Shown: positions 25,679 to 35,175, counted from the first letter of the stretch. The stretch: 64,000 nucleotides of DNA from Pseudomonas sp. FeN3W (GCA_030263805.2 CP136010.1:3177001-3241000); one strand, 5' to 3'. A program made the numbers and translations. The notes: generated from the letters alone by a model not told the origin.

Positions 25679-28342
25679 CTACCGCGGCCTGCTTCCGGCC
25701 TGGCGGATGTTCTCTCGCGCCTGCTCGACCGCGACCAGCAGCTGCGTATTGGTGATCGGTTTGTGCAGCCAGACGATCCCTGCGGGAAACTGGTCCTGCT
25801 CGAACTGGTGCGCGGCGGAGATGACGACGATGGGCAGATCCTGCATCGCCGGTTGATCGCGCAATTCGTCGATCAGCTGCATGCCGCTGCCGTCGGGCAG
25901 GTGTAGATCCAGTGTCATGGCTTCGTACTGGCCGGTGGCGAGCTTTTCACGGGCCTGATGCAGGCTTTGCACGCGCTCCACGCCGTAGCCGCCTTCGCGC
26001 AGCATCATATGCAGCAGACGGCCAGTGTCAGGCTCGTCTTCAACGACCAGGATTCGCGGTTGGCCGTCGCGGCTGTCCGATTCGGCGGGTGGGGTCTGGA
26101 TCGGCAGCTCACACCAGAATGTGGTGCCCTGATCCGGCGCGCAATCGAAGCCGACCGTACCGCCCATGCGTTCGATCAGCTCTTTGGTGATCGCCAGTCC
26201 GAGCCCGGTGCCGGACTTCTGCCGGCTGTCCGAGGCGTCGGCCTGGGCGAACTTCTCGAACACGCGGGAGCGAAACGCCTCGGGAATGCCGGGGCCCTGG
26301 TCGGTGACGCTGATGCGGACCTTGGCTCCGCGCAGCGAGCTGTGCAGCCGAATCTGCCCGCCCTCGGGGGTGAACTTGACGGCGTTGGAGAGGAAGTTGC
26401 CCAGCACCTGCTGCAGGCGCAGGCCGTCCACCCAGACCAGCACATCGTTCGGATGCTCGAGCGTACAGTGCACGCCATGCTGCTCGCAGAGCGCCTGGTT
26501 GCTCGCCAGCGACTCCTCGAGCAGGTCGCCAAGCGAATGTTCGCGCAGTTCGAACGACATCTTGCCGGCGGCCATCTTTTCCATGTCCAGCAGGTCGTTG
26601 ATCAGATGCCCTAGGCGTAGGCTGTTGCGGTAGGCGATCTCGAGCATCTGCTGCATGGTTGGAGGCGCGGATCCGAGCGCGCCGCCGACGATCAGCCCAA
26701 GCGCACCGCTGATGGATGTCAGTGGCGTGCGCAGTTCGTGGCTGACGGTTGAAACGAAGTCGTTCTTCATCTGCTCGACGCGTTTGCGTTCGGTCAGATC
26801 CATCAGCGTGCCGCTGATGCGCTGGGCCATGCCTTGCGGGTCACGCTGTATGTAGCCGCGTAGAAGCACTGGGACGACATGACCATGCTTGTGTTGCAGG
26901 CGTAACTCGGTGGTGAAGTGATCGACATTGGAGAGCATGGCTTGCGCCAGGCGCGCTTTCTGCTGCGCGAGGTCTTCGGCAACCGTCACGCGCTCCCACA
27001 GCTTGAGGTCGCAGGTCAGCTCGTTGGGGCGATAACCGAGCATTTCCCAGGCGCGAGGCGAGGCGAACATGCTGCCGGCTTCCAGGTCGAGATCCCACAG
27101 ACCGTCGTTGCTGCCTTTCAGTGCCAGCGACAGACGCTCCTCGCTCAAGCGCAGATCGTGCCTGCTCTGGCGAATGTGCCGGGTCATCTCGTTCGCCAGC
27201 GCCTGAGCGCGGCTATGGCGCAGTGCCAGCGATGAAGTGAGTAGAAACACCAGTAGGCTCAGGCCAAGTCCCAGGCCGAATACCAGCGCCTCATTGGAGT
27301 GGAACCGATTGTCGAACTCGGGTCGACTATCCATGCGCAGCGTCCAGGTCTGACCGTACAGGTCCAGCTTCTGTAGCTGGCTGAAACGCTCACTGCCCGG
27401 CCCGGGGGCTTCGCTCGAGGCGTAGATCAGATGCTCGGTTTCTTCACCGGCGCTGGAGTAGATGTGCAGCGCCAGCGGCAGATCGGCCGCAAGCAGGATG
27501 CCTCGCATTAGATCATCGACGCGATAAGGGCTGTAGACGAAGCCGAGCAGCGCCTGCATGCGCTGCTCTGGAGTGACCATGGGCATCCCATGCCGGTACA
27601 CGGGGACATAGAGCAATACGCCGGCCTGTACCTTGCCGTGGGTTTCCTGCACTAGCGTCACTTTCCCGGTCATGCTGCTTTCGCCGAGCCGGGCCGCCCG
27701 TAGCATCGCCTGTCGACGAATGGGTTCGGAATACATGTCATATCCGAAGGCGGCCAGATTGCGGCCCAGGAACGGCTCCAGGAAAGTGATCGAGGTGTAG
27801 AGCTCGCGCTCCCCCGGTGGATGGATGTCGAATTCTGGGAAGCCTTGGGCGCGGATGCTGGTGACATAAGCATCATGCTCGGCATGCGGGATCGCCTGGC
27901 TGAAACCTACGCCCTGGATGCCGGGATAACGGTCAGGTAGCAGCAAGCGGTTGACGTACGTGCGCCACTGCTCGCGGCTGACGTTCTTCGCCGCATCGAA
28001 CAGACCTGCGCCGCCGAGAAGAATCTGTTCGTGATCACGCAGTCGCTTGCGGATCGCTTCGGTGACCTTCTCGCCAAGCAGCTGAAACTGCTGCTGGGCC
28101 GCGCGATCCTCGTTGGTGCGCAGGCTTTGCCAGACCACCAGTTGCACCAGCAGGGTGAACACCAGCATCGCCCAGGCGATGCTGTTCTTTCGGCTGAATA
28201 GCTGTCGTACGCCGTGAGGCTGATTATGGTCTATCGCTGGCTCGCTCATCGTCTTCGCTGCGGTACGCGGTAGTTGACCGATTGGACGCTCGGCTGTGCG
28301 GATCAGGGAGCGGCCGAAAAAGTCCATCACCCTGGCTTCCAT
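25679..28342 (-). CDS. CHASE-PAS hybrid sensor histidine kinase with receiver domain
   Basis: A large membrane sensor (887 residues from the first ATG at 28342; a start at 28249, MSEPAIDHN, is also plausible and puts the first membrane helix near residue 22). Order of domains: helix 'SIAWAMLVFTLLVQLVVW', periplasmic CHASE domain ('VGFSQAIPHAEHDAYV'), second helix ('ALVFGLGLGLSLLVFLL'), PAS domain (about 408-530), HisKA with 'VSTVSHELRTPL', ATPase domain with 'NFLSNAVKFTPEGG' and 'GTGLGLAITKELIERMGG', and a C-terminal receiver with phospho-Asp in 'MTLDLHLPDGSG'. It has no adjacent output regulator. The next gene upstream is a c-di-GMP enzyme on the same strand. Confidence 0.9.
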   Translation of the reverse strand: MEARVMDFFGRSLIRTAERPIGQLPRTAAKTMSEPAIDHNQPHGVRQLFSRKNSIAWAMLVFTLLVQLVVWQSLRTNEDRAAQQQFQLLGEKVTEAIRKRLRDHEQILLGGAGLFDAAKNVSREQWRTYVNRLLLPDRYPGIQGVGFSQAIPHAEHDAYVTSIRAQGFPEFDIHPPGERELYTSITFLEPFLGRNLAAFGYDMYSEPIRRQAMLRAARLGESSMTGKVTLVQETHGKVQAGVLLYVPVYRHGMPMVTPEQRMQALLGFVYSPYRVDDLMRGILLAADLPLALHIYSSAGEETEHLIYASSEAPGPGSERFSQLQKLDLYGQTWTLRMDSRPEFDNRFHSNEALVFGLGLGLSLLVFLLTSSLALRHSRAQALANEMTRHIRQSRHDLRLSEERLSLALKGSNDGLWDLDLEAGSMFASPRAWEMLGYRPNELTCDLKLWERVTVAEDLAQQKARLAQAMLSNVDHFTTELRLQHKHGHVVPVLLRGYIQRDPQGMAQRISGTLMDLTERKRVEQMKNDFVSTVSHELRTPLTSISGALGLIVGGALGSAPPTMQQMLEIAYRNSLRLGHLINDLLDMEKMAAGKMSFELREHSLGDLLEESLASNQALCEQHGVHCTLEHPNDVLVWVDGLRLQQVLGNFLSNAVKFTPEGGQIRLHSSLRGAKVRISVTDQGPGIPEAFRSRVFEKFAQADASDSRQKSGTGLGLAITKELIERMGGTVGFDCAPDQGTTFWCELPIQTPPAESDSRDGQPRILVVEDEPDTGRLLHMMLREGGYGVERVQSLHQAREKLATGQYEAMTLDLHLPDGSGMQLIDELRDQPAMQDLPIVVISAAHQFEQDQFPAGIVWLHKPITNTQLLVAVEQARENIRQAGSRPR

Positions 28343-28408
28343 GTTGGTCCGTGATTGACCGATGTGTCAGCTTACCTGCCGTGATGGCCTATTGATATGC
28401 ATGGGTAA

Positions 28409-30337
28409 TCATACGCCTGACGAGCGGCAACCCTGCCCGTAGTGGAGGTCGGTAGGGCGCCAATCGATATCGCTGGCCGGTTGCGGTCGTGCAAATCCGT
28501 AGCCTTGGCCATAGTCGCAGTTCTGCGCCAGCAGAAACGCCGCCTGGTCTGCAGTCTCGATGCCTTCAGCCACGACTTTGAGGCCCAGGTTGTGTGCCAG
28601 ACCGATGACCGAGCGGGTGATGGCGGCGTCCTCGCGGTCGTCCGGCAGGCCGCGGACGAAGCCCTGGTCGATTTTCAGCTTGTGCACGTTCATGCGCTTG
28701 AGTCGTTGCAGCGACGAGTAGCCGGTGCCGAAATCGTCGATTGCCAGCTGAACGCCGAGCGCCCGCAGGCGCTGCAGCAACTCCAGGGCGGCGTCCGGGT
28801 CATGCATCACCGCGCTTTCGGTGATCTCCAGTTCCAGATGACGCGCCTCCAGCCCGCTGCGGGCAAGAATGGTGGCGACCTGCAGGTCGAGCTCGCCGTT
28901 GCCGAACAGGCGACTGGAAATGTTCACCGCGATGAAGCCAAGCAGACGGCCCTGCCCCAGCCACTCGCGGGCCTGGTTGCAGGCCTGCTCCAGCACCCAG
29001 TGATCGATGGCGCTGATCAGCCCGGTTTCCTCGGCTATGGGAATGAAGATGCCCGGCGCGATCAGGCCTTTCTCCGGGTGCAGCCAGCGTACCAGTGCTT
29101 CGAAACCGGTGATCGTACCCTCGCGCAGGTCGTAGATCGGCTGAAAGTGCAGGCGCAACTGTTCTTGCTCGAGGGCCTGGCGCAGCGTCGTGACCAGTTC
29201 GACGCGCTGACGGGCCTGGCTGGTCAGTTCTTCGGAATAGAATGCGTAGGTTGAGCGGCCGCTGCTCTTGGCCTTGAACAGTGCCGAGTCGGCGTTGCGC
29301 ATCAGATGCTCGACGTTCTGCACGTCGGTCGGATAGGGATACAACACGATGCCGATGCTGGCGCTGCTGAACAGCTCCTGATCCGCGATATGAAAGGGCT
29401 CGTTCAGTCGGTCGAGAATACGCAACGCCAGCGAGGTGGCCTTCTCTGCGCCGTAGCCTTCACAAAGCAGGGCGAACTCGTCGCCGCCGAGTCGGCCTAG
29501 GGTCATGCCTTCTTCCAGGTGTTCGCCCAGCCGCATGCTGACCGCCTGCAGCAGCGCGTCGCCCAGGCTGTGGCCAAGGCTTTCGTTGATGTCCTTGAAG
29601 TGATCGAGGTCGATCAGCAGTAACGCACCGCTGCGTCTGTTCGCCCTGGCGCGTTCGAGATTCTGCTTGGCACGCTCGGTGAACAGCAGCCGATTCGGCA
29701 GCTTGAGCAGCGGATCGTAATGGGCGAGCTGGTCGAGCTCTTCGCGTGAGCGCTTCAGTGCCGAGAGATCGGAAAACACCGCCACGTAATGGCTGAGCTG
29801 ACCCTGGTTGTCGTGGATGCAGCGCAGGTTCTGCCATTGCGGATACACCTCGCCGTTCTTGCGGCGATTCCAGATTTCGCCGCTCCATTCGCCATGCTCT
29901 TTCAGCGCCAGCCACATCTGGCTGTAGAAGGCTGCGTCGTGCTTGCCGGAGGCGAACAGCTTGGGCGTCTGCCCGAGAACCTCTTCGGTGCTGTAGCCGG
30001 TGATGCGGCTGAAGGCCGGATTGACGTGCACGATGTGCTGGCTCGGATCGGTGACCAGGACGCCTTCCTGGGTGCTGTCAAAGACTGCGGCGGCCTGCTT
30101 CAGGCTGCTTTCCTGGAGGTGTTGGGCGCGCTGCTGTTCGTCGAAGCGGCGAAAGTGCTGGCGGCCGAGCAGGAATATCAGCGCGGTGGTGAATCCCACG
30201 AACAGGGCGCCCTTGCCCGTTTGCCAGGTCTGGCTATCGCCTGTGGCCAGGTAGCCGACCAGCGTGTCGCCCAGGAGAATCCACAGCATGGCCAGGCAGA
30301 AGTAGCCCAGACTCAGCCGGACGAGGTAGGTGTTCAT
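28409..30337 (-). CDS. PAS-GGDEF-EAL c-di-GMP signalling protein
   Basis: A 642-residue membrane protein with two N-terminal helices ('LGYFCLAMLWILLGDTLVGY' and 'GALFVGFTTALIFLLG'), a PAS domain (about residues 75-205, 'VFDSTQEGVLVTDPSQHIVH'), a GGDEF domain with intact 'RLGGDEF' and an EAL domain with intact 'FEALVRW' and 'DDFGTGYSSL'. Both synthesis and breakdown of cyclic di-GMP are therefore possible. No RxxD inhibitory site is seen five residues before GGDEF. ATG 30337 (MNTYLVRLSLG) is preferred over one at 30382 because of a GAGAG site upstream. It lies 66 bp upstream of the CHASE kinase, on the same strand, so the two may form an operon. Confidence 0.9.
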   Translation of the reverse strand: MNTYLVRLSLGYFCLAMLWILLGDTLVGYLATGDSQTWQTGKGALFVGFTTALIFLLGRQHFRRFDEQQRAQHLQESSLKQAAAVFDSTQEGVLVTDPSQHIVHVNPAFSRITGYSTEEVLGQTPKLFASGKHDAAFYSQMWLALKEHGEWSGEIWNRRKNGEVYPQWQNLRCIHDNQGQLSHYVAVFSDLSALKRSREELDQLAHYDPLLKLPNRLLFTERAKQNLERARANRRSGALLLIDLDHFKDINESLGHSLGDALLQAVSMRLGEHLEEGMTLGRLGGDEFALLCEGYGAEKATSLALRILDRLNEPFHIADQELFSSASIGIVLYPYPTDVQNVEHLMRNADSALFKAKSSGRSTYAFYSEELTSQARQRVELVTTLRQALEQEQLRLHFQPIYDLREGTITGFEALVRWLHPEKGLIAPGIFIPIAEETGLISAIDHWVLEQACNQAREWLGQGRLLGFIAVNISSRLFGNGELDLQVATILARSGLEARHLELEITESAVMHDPDAALELLQRLRALGVQLAIDDFGTGYSSLQRLKRMNVHKLKIDQGFVRGLPDDREDAAITRSVIGLAHNLGLKVVAEGIETADQAAFLLAQNCDYGQGYGFARPQPASDIDWRPTDLHYGQGCRSSGV

Positions 30338-30462
30338 GGTTGCTCTCAGGCTCGATCCAGATACTGCATAGTCAAACCCCATCGCACTGGCTGAGCGGGA
30401 GGTACGTCATCTCGCACCGGAGGTGCTGCATCCTGCTGCGCCGGCTGTTCTGTAATGCTGGC

Positions 30463-31191
30463 TCAGAGCCAGCCCGGCCACCATTCCGGGTGGTCCGGTT
30501 TGATCCGCTGCAGGTAGTGGCTGCCACCCAGCTGGCGCATCTGCTGCCGAATCCAGGCGGCGCGATTGTTCACATGGCTGCTCGGCCTGCCAGCGCTCCA
30601 CTCTCGTGGGTTGGGCAGCACCGCGGCGAGGAGGCTGGCCTGGCGGGTCGACAGGTACGGTGCAGCGGTGCCGAAGTGATGCTGAGCCGCCGCTTGCGCA
30701 CCGAAGATGCCATCGGCCCACTCGACGCTATTGAGATAGACCTCGAGGATGCGCTGCTTGGGCCACAGCAGTTCGATCAGCGCGGTGAACCAGGCTTCCA
30801 GGCCCTTGCGCGGCCAGCTGCGGCCGGACCAGAGAAAAAGGTTCTTCGCCACCTGCTGACTCAATGTGCTGGCACCGCGCAGTGAACCGCCGCGCTCATT
30901 GTGGCTGAGGGCGGCGCGGATTGCAGCGATGTCGAAGCCCCAGTGGTCGGCGAACTTCTGATCTTCGGCGGCGATCACCGCCATTTTCAGATCGTCCGGC
31001 AGCTCGCGCCAAGGCCGCCAATCACGGGTCAGGTTGATAGTTTCGCCTGTGCGCCAGGACTCGATCTTGCGCTCGATCATCAAAGCGGTGAACGGTGGTG
31101 GCACCCAGCGAAACAACAGTACCAGCAGCACCGAGAGGCCGATCAGCCAGAGCAGCAGTTTGGAAAGGCGCAGCAGGAGGTTTCGCAACAT
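30463..31191 (-). CDS. mtgA: Monofunctional biosynthetic peptidoglycan transglycosylase
   Basis: A 242-residue inner-membrane enzyme that polymerises lipid II into glycan strands without a transpeptidase domain. One N-terminal membrane helix ('LLLWLIGLSVLLVLLF', about residues 12-27) is followed by a GT51 domain with the catalytic glutamate in 'AVIAAEDQKFADHWGFD' (about 81-97), 'GASTLSQQVAKNLFLW' and 'KQRILEVYLNSVEWADGIFG'. Start ATG 31191 (MLRNLLLRLSK) gives the family length. It is divergent from the DUF423 gene by about 60 bp. Confidence 0.95.
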   Translation of the reverse strand: MLRNLLLRLSKLLLWLIGLSVLLVLLFRWVPPPFTALMIERKIESWRTGETINLTRDWRPWRELPDDLKMAVIAAEDQKFADHWGFDIAAIRAALSHNERGGSLRGASTLSQQVAKNLFLWSGRSWPRKGLEAWFTALIELLWPKQRILEVYLNSVEWADGIFGAQAAAQHHFGTAAPYLSTRQASLLAAVLPNPREWSAGRPSSHVNNRAAWIRQQMRQLGGSHYLQRIKPDHPEWWPGWL

Positions 31192-31253
31192 GGCACTTGG
31201 TCGTGGGCGAAAAGAGCGGGCATTATAGCGGCCGCTCAGGCCATCGACCGGAA

Positions 31254-31634
31254 ATGGCAATGATTCGTGCTTATATCGTCCTTGCCGCATTGTTCGGCTT
31301 TACCGGCGTTGCGCTTGGCGCCTTCGCTTCCCATGCCCTCAAGAGCCAGTTGAGCACTGCCTATCTCGCGGTGTTTCAGACCGGCGTGCAGTATCAGATG
31401 CTTCATGCGCTGGCGCTGCTTGGCGTCGCGCTGCTTTCGCTGCATCGACCCAGCCGCCTGCTGACTGCGGCAGGCGCTCTGTTCGTCGTCGGTATCCTGC
31501 TGTTTTCCGGCAGTCTTTACCTGCTTACCCTCAGCGGAATTGGCAAACTGGGCATTATCACGCCGCTAGGAGGGACTTCCTTTCTCGTGGGCTGGCTCTG
31601 CCTGGCACTGGCCGGCTGGCGCCTACGCGGCTGA
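31254..31634 (+). CDS. DUF423 family small membrane protein
   Basis: A 126-residue integral membrane protein with four hydrophobic segments. The opening 'LAALFGFTGVALGAFASHAL' (about residues 9-28) and 'QTGVQYQMLHALALLGVALL' (about 43-62) are the DUF423 signatures, and 'ITPLGGTSFLVGWLCLALAG' forms the last helix. The function of the family is unknown. Start ATG 31254, with a second in-frame ATG two codons later. Between mtgA (divergent) and thiS, as in P. aeruginosa. Confidence 0.88.
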   Translation: MAMIRAYIVLAALFGFTGVALGAFASHALKSQLSTAYLAVFQTGVQYQMLHALALLGVALLSLHRPSRLLTAAGALFVVGILLFSGSLYLLTLSGIGKLGIITPLGGTSFLVGWLCLALAGWRLRG

Positions 31635-31661
31635 GCGAGACGAACGGCCGCGGGCTTCGCG

Positions 31662-31690
31662 TTGGTGGCGTGGGTGATTCGGGCTAGAAT
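31662..31690 (+). promoter_or_regulatory. Predicted sigma-70 promoter of thiS-thiG
   Basis: TTGGTG (31662-31667) and TAGAAT (31685-31690) with the ideal 17-bp spacing, 32 bp before the thiS start. No TPP riboswitch (thi box) is recognisable in the short leader. Confidence 0.5.
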
Positions 31691-31722
31691 GCCGTCCCCT
31701 TTTCGCAATGGCGGCGAACAGC

Positions 31723-31923
31723 ATGCAGATTCAGTTGAATGGCGAACCCTATGAGCTGCCAGCCGGCGAGTCGGTGGCCGACCTGCTGGTGCGTCTGGAC
31801 CTGACCGGACGCCGTCTGGCCGTTGAGCTCAACCGCGATATCGTGCCGCGCAGCGCGCACGCGACTACCGAACTCCGCGAAGGCGATCACGTCGAGGTAG
31901 TGCACGCCATCGGTGGCGGTTAG
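31723..31923 (+). CDS. thiS: Sulfur carrier protein ThiS
   Basis: A 66-residue ubiquitin-like sulfur carrier for the thiazole part of thiamine. It ends in the diagnostic Gly-Gly ('VVHAIGGG'), where the C-terminal glycine is adenylated and then turned to thiocarboxylate. ATG 31723 (MQIQLNGEPYELP) is chosen over one five codons upstream because it fits the family. It is followed 74 bp later by thiG, its direct partner. Confidence 0.95.
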   Translation: MQIQLNGEPYELPAGESVADLLVRLDLTGRRLAVELNRDIVPRSAHATTELREGDHVEVVHAIGGG

Positions 31924-31997
31924 CCGCTCGCGCTCATCCGAATCACGCCGCTCTGCGGCGCCCAGTCCGCTGCAACACGTCCGAACGAGGAATTCCC

Positions 31998-32792
31998 ATG
32001 CGCCCAGTTCCGAACGACAAGCCCTTCACCCTGGCCGGTCGCACCTATCAATCGCGCCTGCTGGTCGGCACCGGCAAGTACAAGGATCTCGAGGAAACGC
32101 GTGCGGCCATCGAGGCCTCGGGTGCCGAGATCGTCACCGTCGCGGTGCGCCGCACCAACATCGGCCAGAACCCCGGCGAGCCGAACCTGCTCGACGTGAT
32201 CAGTCCCGAGCGCTACACCATCCTGCCGAACACCGCCGGCTGCTTCACCGCTGAGGATGCGGTGCGTACCTGCCGCCTGGCGCGCGAGCTGCTCGATGGC
32301 CACAAGCTGGTCAAGCTGGAAGTGCTGGCCGACCAGAAGACCCTGTTCCCCAACGTCATCGAGACCCTCAAGGCTGCCGACGTGCTGATCAAGGACGGCT
32401 TCGACGTGATGGTCTACACCAGCGACGACCCGATCATCGCCCGTCAGCTGGCCGAGATGGGCTGTATCGCGGTGATGCCGCTGGCCGGCCTGATCGGCAC
32501 CGGTCTGGGCATCTGCAACCCGTACAACCTGCGCATCATCCTCGAGGAAGCCACTGTGCCCGTGCTGGTGGATGCCGGTGTCGGAACCGCCTCGGACGCC
32601 ACTATCGCCATGGAGCTGGGCTGTGAGGCGGTGCTGATGAACAGCGCCATCGCCCATGCGCAGAATCCCGTGTTGATGGCCGAGGCCATGAAGTACGCCA
32701 TCGAGGCCGGCCGCCTGGCCTATCTTGCCGGGCGCATGCCGAAGAAGCTCTACGCCAGCGCCTCGTCGCCGCTGGACGGGCTGATTCGCTGA
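31998..32792 (+). CDS. thiG: Thiazole synthase ThiG
   Basis: A 264-residue TIM-barrel enzyme that joins deoxyxylulose phosphate, dehydroglycine and the ThiS thiocarboxylate into the thiazole phosphate of thiamine. Family blocks are 'YQSRLLVGTGKYKD' (about residues 15-28), 'VTVAVRRTNIGQNP', 'VKLEVLADQKTLFPN' with the Schiff-base lysine region, 'PLAGLIGTGLGICNPYNL' and 'PVLVDAGVGTASDATIAMEL'. The gene follows thiS and ends at a strong terminator. Confidence 0.97.
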   Translation: MRPVPNDKPFTLAGRTYQSRLLVGTGKYKDLEETRAAIEASGAEIVTVAVRRTNIGQNPGEPNLLDVISPERYTILPNTAGCFTAEDAVRTCRLARELLDGHKLVKLEVLADQKTLFPNVIETLKAADVLIKDGFDVMVYTSDDPIIARQLAEMGCIAVMPLAGLIGTGLGICNPYNLRIILEEATVPVLVDAGVGTASDATIAMELGCEAVLMNSAIAHAQNPVLMAEAMKYAIEAGRLAYLAGRMPKKLYASASSPLDGLIR

Positions 32793-32803
32793 ACCGATTC
32801 GTG

Positions 32804-32838
32804 GCCGGCCCCGACCTTGCGTCGGGGCCGGCTTTTTT
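32804..32838 (+). terminator. Rho-independent terminator of thiG
   Basis: A perfect 12-bp GC-rich stem, GCCGGCCCCGAC / GTCGGGGCCGGC, with a 5-nt loop and a run of six T. It separates the thiSG unit from trmB. Confidence 0.93.
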
Positions 32839-32856
32839 ATTTCTCGCAGGTAGACC

Positions 32857-33573
32857 ATGACAGAGCAGAACCCCGCGGCCGAAGCGCAGCAAACCGAGCA
32901 CCGCCGCACCATCAAGAGTTTCGTGATGCGTGCCGGGCGCATGACCGAAGGCCAGCAGCGTGGGCTGGAGCAAGGCTGGCCGAAGTTCGGCCTGGCCCTC
33001 GAGGACGGCTTGCGCGACTTCGACGAGGTGTTCGGCCGCAGCGCGCCGCGCACCTTCGAGATCGGTTTCGGCATGGGTCATTCCACGTTGGAAATGGCCG
33101 CCGCGGCGCCGGATCAGGACTTCATCGGCGTGGAAGTACATAAACCTGGCGTCGGCGCGTTGCTGAGCGGACTTGTGTCACAGAAATTGAACAACGTCAG
33201 GGTCTACAGTTGCGACGCCTTGGAGGTGCTGCGCGATTGCGTCGCCGATGCCAGTCTGGACCGCGTGTTGCTGTTCTTTCCGGACCCCTGGCACAAGAGC
33301 CGTCATCACAAGCGACGTATCGTGCAGCCTGCTTTCGCCGAGCTGGTGCGCAGCAAGCTGAAGATCGGCGGCGTACTGCATATGGCCACCGACTGGGAGC
33401 CCTATGCCGAATACATGCTCGAGGTGATGAATGTCGCCCCGGGCTTCCGCAATCTGGCCGAGGGTGGACATTGCGTGCCACGGCCTGCGGAGCGACCGAT
33501 AACCAAGTTCGAGCGCCGTGGTGAACGGCTTGGTCACGGTGTCTGGGACCTGAAATTCCAGCGCGTCGACTGA
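32857..33573 (+). CDS. trmB: tRNA (guanine-N7)-methyltransferase
   Basis: A 238-residue S-adenosylmethionine-dependent enzyme that forms 7-methylguanosine at position 46 of tRNAs. Motif I 'FEIGFGMGHSTLEMA' (about residues 67-81), 'DFIGVEVHKPGVGALL', and the catalytic 'LFFPDPWHKSRHHKRRIV' (about 143-160) are all present. The C-terminal 'ERPITKFERRGERLGHGVWD' is the standard ending. It starts at ATG 32857 just after the thiG terminator; about 220 bp follow before the next gene. Confidence 0.96.
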   Translation: MTEQNPAAEAQQTEHRRTIKSFVMRAGRMTEGQQRGLEQGWPKFGLALEDGLRDFDEVFGRSAPRTFEIGFGMGHSTLEMAAAAPDQDFIGVEVHKPGVGALLSGLVSQKLNNVRVYSCDALEVLRDCVADASLDRVLLFFPDPWHKSRHHKRRIVQPAFAELVRSKLKIGGVLHMATDWEPYAEYMLEVMNVAPGFRNLAEGGHCVPRPAERPITKFERRGERLGHGVWDLKFQRVD

Positions 33574-33792
33574 ATGCGGTCAGCGCGAGCGAAACACCCG
33601 CGATCCGGTTGCCCTGTCAGTGGCGCCGGGCGGTCAGGTGGCTTGTCACATCCAGATCGAGAGCCGCAGCAGCGGCCAGGGAAGAGTGCCTGCCAGGACG
33701 GCATGCCTGCCCACACCATATAACAATGCAATGCCGATAGCCGGGCTCGCCACGCGGTGCCCAGCATCGTGCGCAAATTGGGGGAGTAGACG

Positions 33793-35130
33793 ATGTACGG
33801 AAAGATCGGAATTCTGTTGTTGGCGGCCTGTGCCGTGTTACCGGCACAGGCGAAGGTAGACAGCACCCAGGCCGCGCGGTTGGGACAGGACCTCACTCCG
33901 CTGGGTGCGGAGCGCGGCGGCAATCCCGCCGGGACGATCCCGCCCTGGACCGGTGGGGTCGCAGCACCCGCCGGTTACGAGCCCGGGATGCACCATCCCG
34001 ACCCTTATGCGAGCGATTCAGTGCTTTATCGCGTCGATCGCACCAATATCAACGAGTACAGCGGCCAGCTTTCCGACGGTATGAAGGCGCTGCTGGAGCG
34101 TTACCCCGACTACCACCTGCGCGTATTCCCGACTCGCCGCAGTGCCTCGGTGCCGCAGCGGATCTATGACGCCACCCGCTACAACGCCGTCAGCGCCGAG
34201 CTGATCGCCAACGGCAACGGTATTCAGGGCGCAGCCGCGGGCATTCCCTTCCCGATCCCGCAGAGCGGCATCGAGGTGATCTGGAACCACATCCTGCATT
34301 ACAAGGGTGACCAGAGCCACATGATCAACAACCAGGCGGTGGTGATCGGTGGCCGGGCCAACTACATCAAGCGCGATCGGCACGTCTATTACGTCTATAA
34401 CCGCGAAGGCATGACTCACGCGGACCTAGACAACACCGTGCTGTACTACAAGTATCGCGTCACCGCCCCGGCCAAACTGTCCGGTACGGCGCTGGTGGTG
34501 CAGGACCCGCTCGACCAGGTGCTGACCACTCGCAAGGCGTGGCGCTACAGCCCGGACGATCGCCGCGTACGCCGTCTGCCGTCGCTGGCCTATGATTCCT
34601 TGCAGCCCGACACCAGCGGCCTGGCCACGGCCGATGTGGTCGACTCGTTCAATGGCGCGCCGGATCGCTACGAGTGGGAACTGCTCGGCAAGCGCGAAAT
34701 GCTGATGCCCTACAACAGTTATGCCGTGCATCAGAAGGGCCTTCCGTACGACAGCATCGTCCAGCCACGCACCCTGAACCCGGAATTGCTGCGCTACGAG
34801 CTGCATCGCGTGTGGGTGGTCGAGGCGACCTTGCGCAAGGGCTTCAGCCACCTCTACGACAAGCGTCGCTTCTATATCGACGAGGACAGCTGGGCGATTC
34901 TTGCCGTCGACCTGTACGACGAGAAGGGCGAGCTGATCGGTCTGCAGGAAAGCCATCCGATCAGCTATTACGACGTGCCGATGTTCAACAGCACGCTGGA
35001 AACGCTCTACCACCTCAAGGACGGCAACTACTTCGTCGATGGCCTGGACAACAACGAGCCGATGTACGACTTCAACGTCAACCTCGGCCCGCGTGATTTC
35101 TCGCCGCAGGCGCTGCGTCGCGGCAACTGA
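33793..35130 (+). CDS. DUF1329 exported protein
   Basis: A 445-residue periplasmic or outer-membrane protein with a signal peptide (cleavage after 'LPAQA', about residue 20). The mature start 'LTPLGAERGGNPAGTIPPWT' and later 'RRLPSLAYDSLQPDTSGLAT' and 'HRVWVVEATLRKGFSH' are the DUF1329 marks; the family has a LolB-like fold and is often found with DUF1302 porin-like genes and RND exporters, none of which is present here. Its own job is unknown. It interrupts the usual trmB-to-DUF3392 order and has a clear terminator after it. Confidence 0.85.
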   Translation: MYGKIGILLLAACAVLPAQAKVDSTQAARLGQDLTPLGAERGGNPAGTIPPWTGGVAAPAGYEPGMHHPDPYASDSVLYRVDRTNINEYSGQLSDGMKALLERYPDYHLRVFPTRRSASVPQRIYDATRYNAVSAELIANGNGIQGAAAGIPFPIPQSGIEVIWNHILHYKGDQSHMINNQAVVIGGRANYIKRDRHVYYVYNREGMTHADLDNTVLYYKYRVTAPAKLSGTALVVQDPLDQVLTTRKAWRYSPDDRRVRRLPSLAYDSLQPDTSGLATADVVDSFNGAPDRYEWELLGKREMLMPYNSYAVHQKGLPYDSIVQPRTLNPELLRYELHRVWVVEATLRKGFSHLYDKRRFYIDEDSWAILAVDLYDEKGELIGLQESHPISYYDVPMFNSTLETLYHLKDGNYFVDGLDNNEPMYDFNVNLGPRDFSPQALRRGN

Positions 35131-35150
35131 CGAAGAGCAGAAGATGCACG

Positions 35151-35175
35151 AAAGGGCGCCGCTGGTGCCCTTTTT
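35151..35175 (+). terminator. Rho-independent terminator of the DUF1329 gene
   Basis: AAAGGGCGCC-gct-GGTGCCCTTT forms a 10-bp stem (one G-T pair) ending in five T, 20 bp after the stop. Confidence 0.85.
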
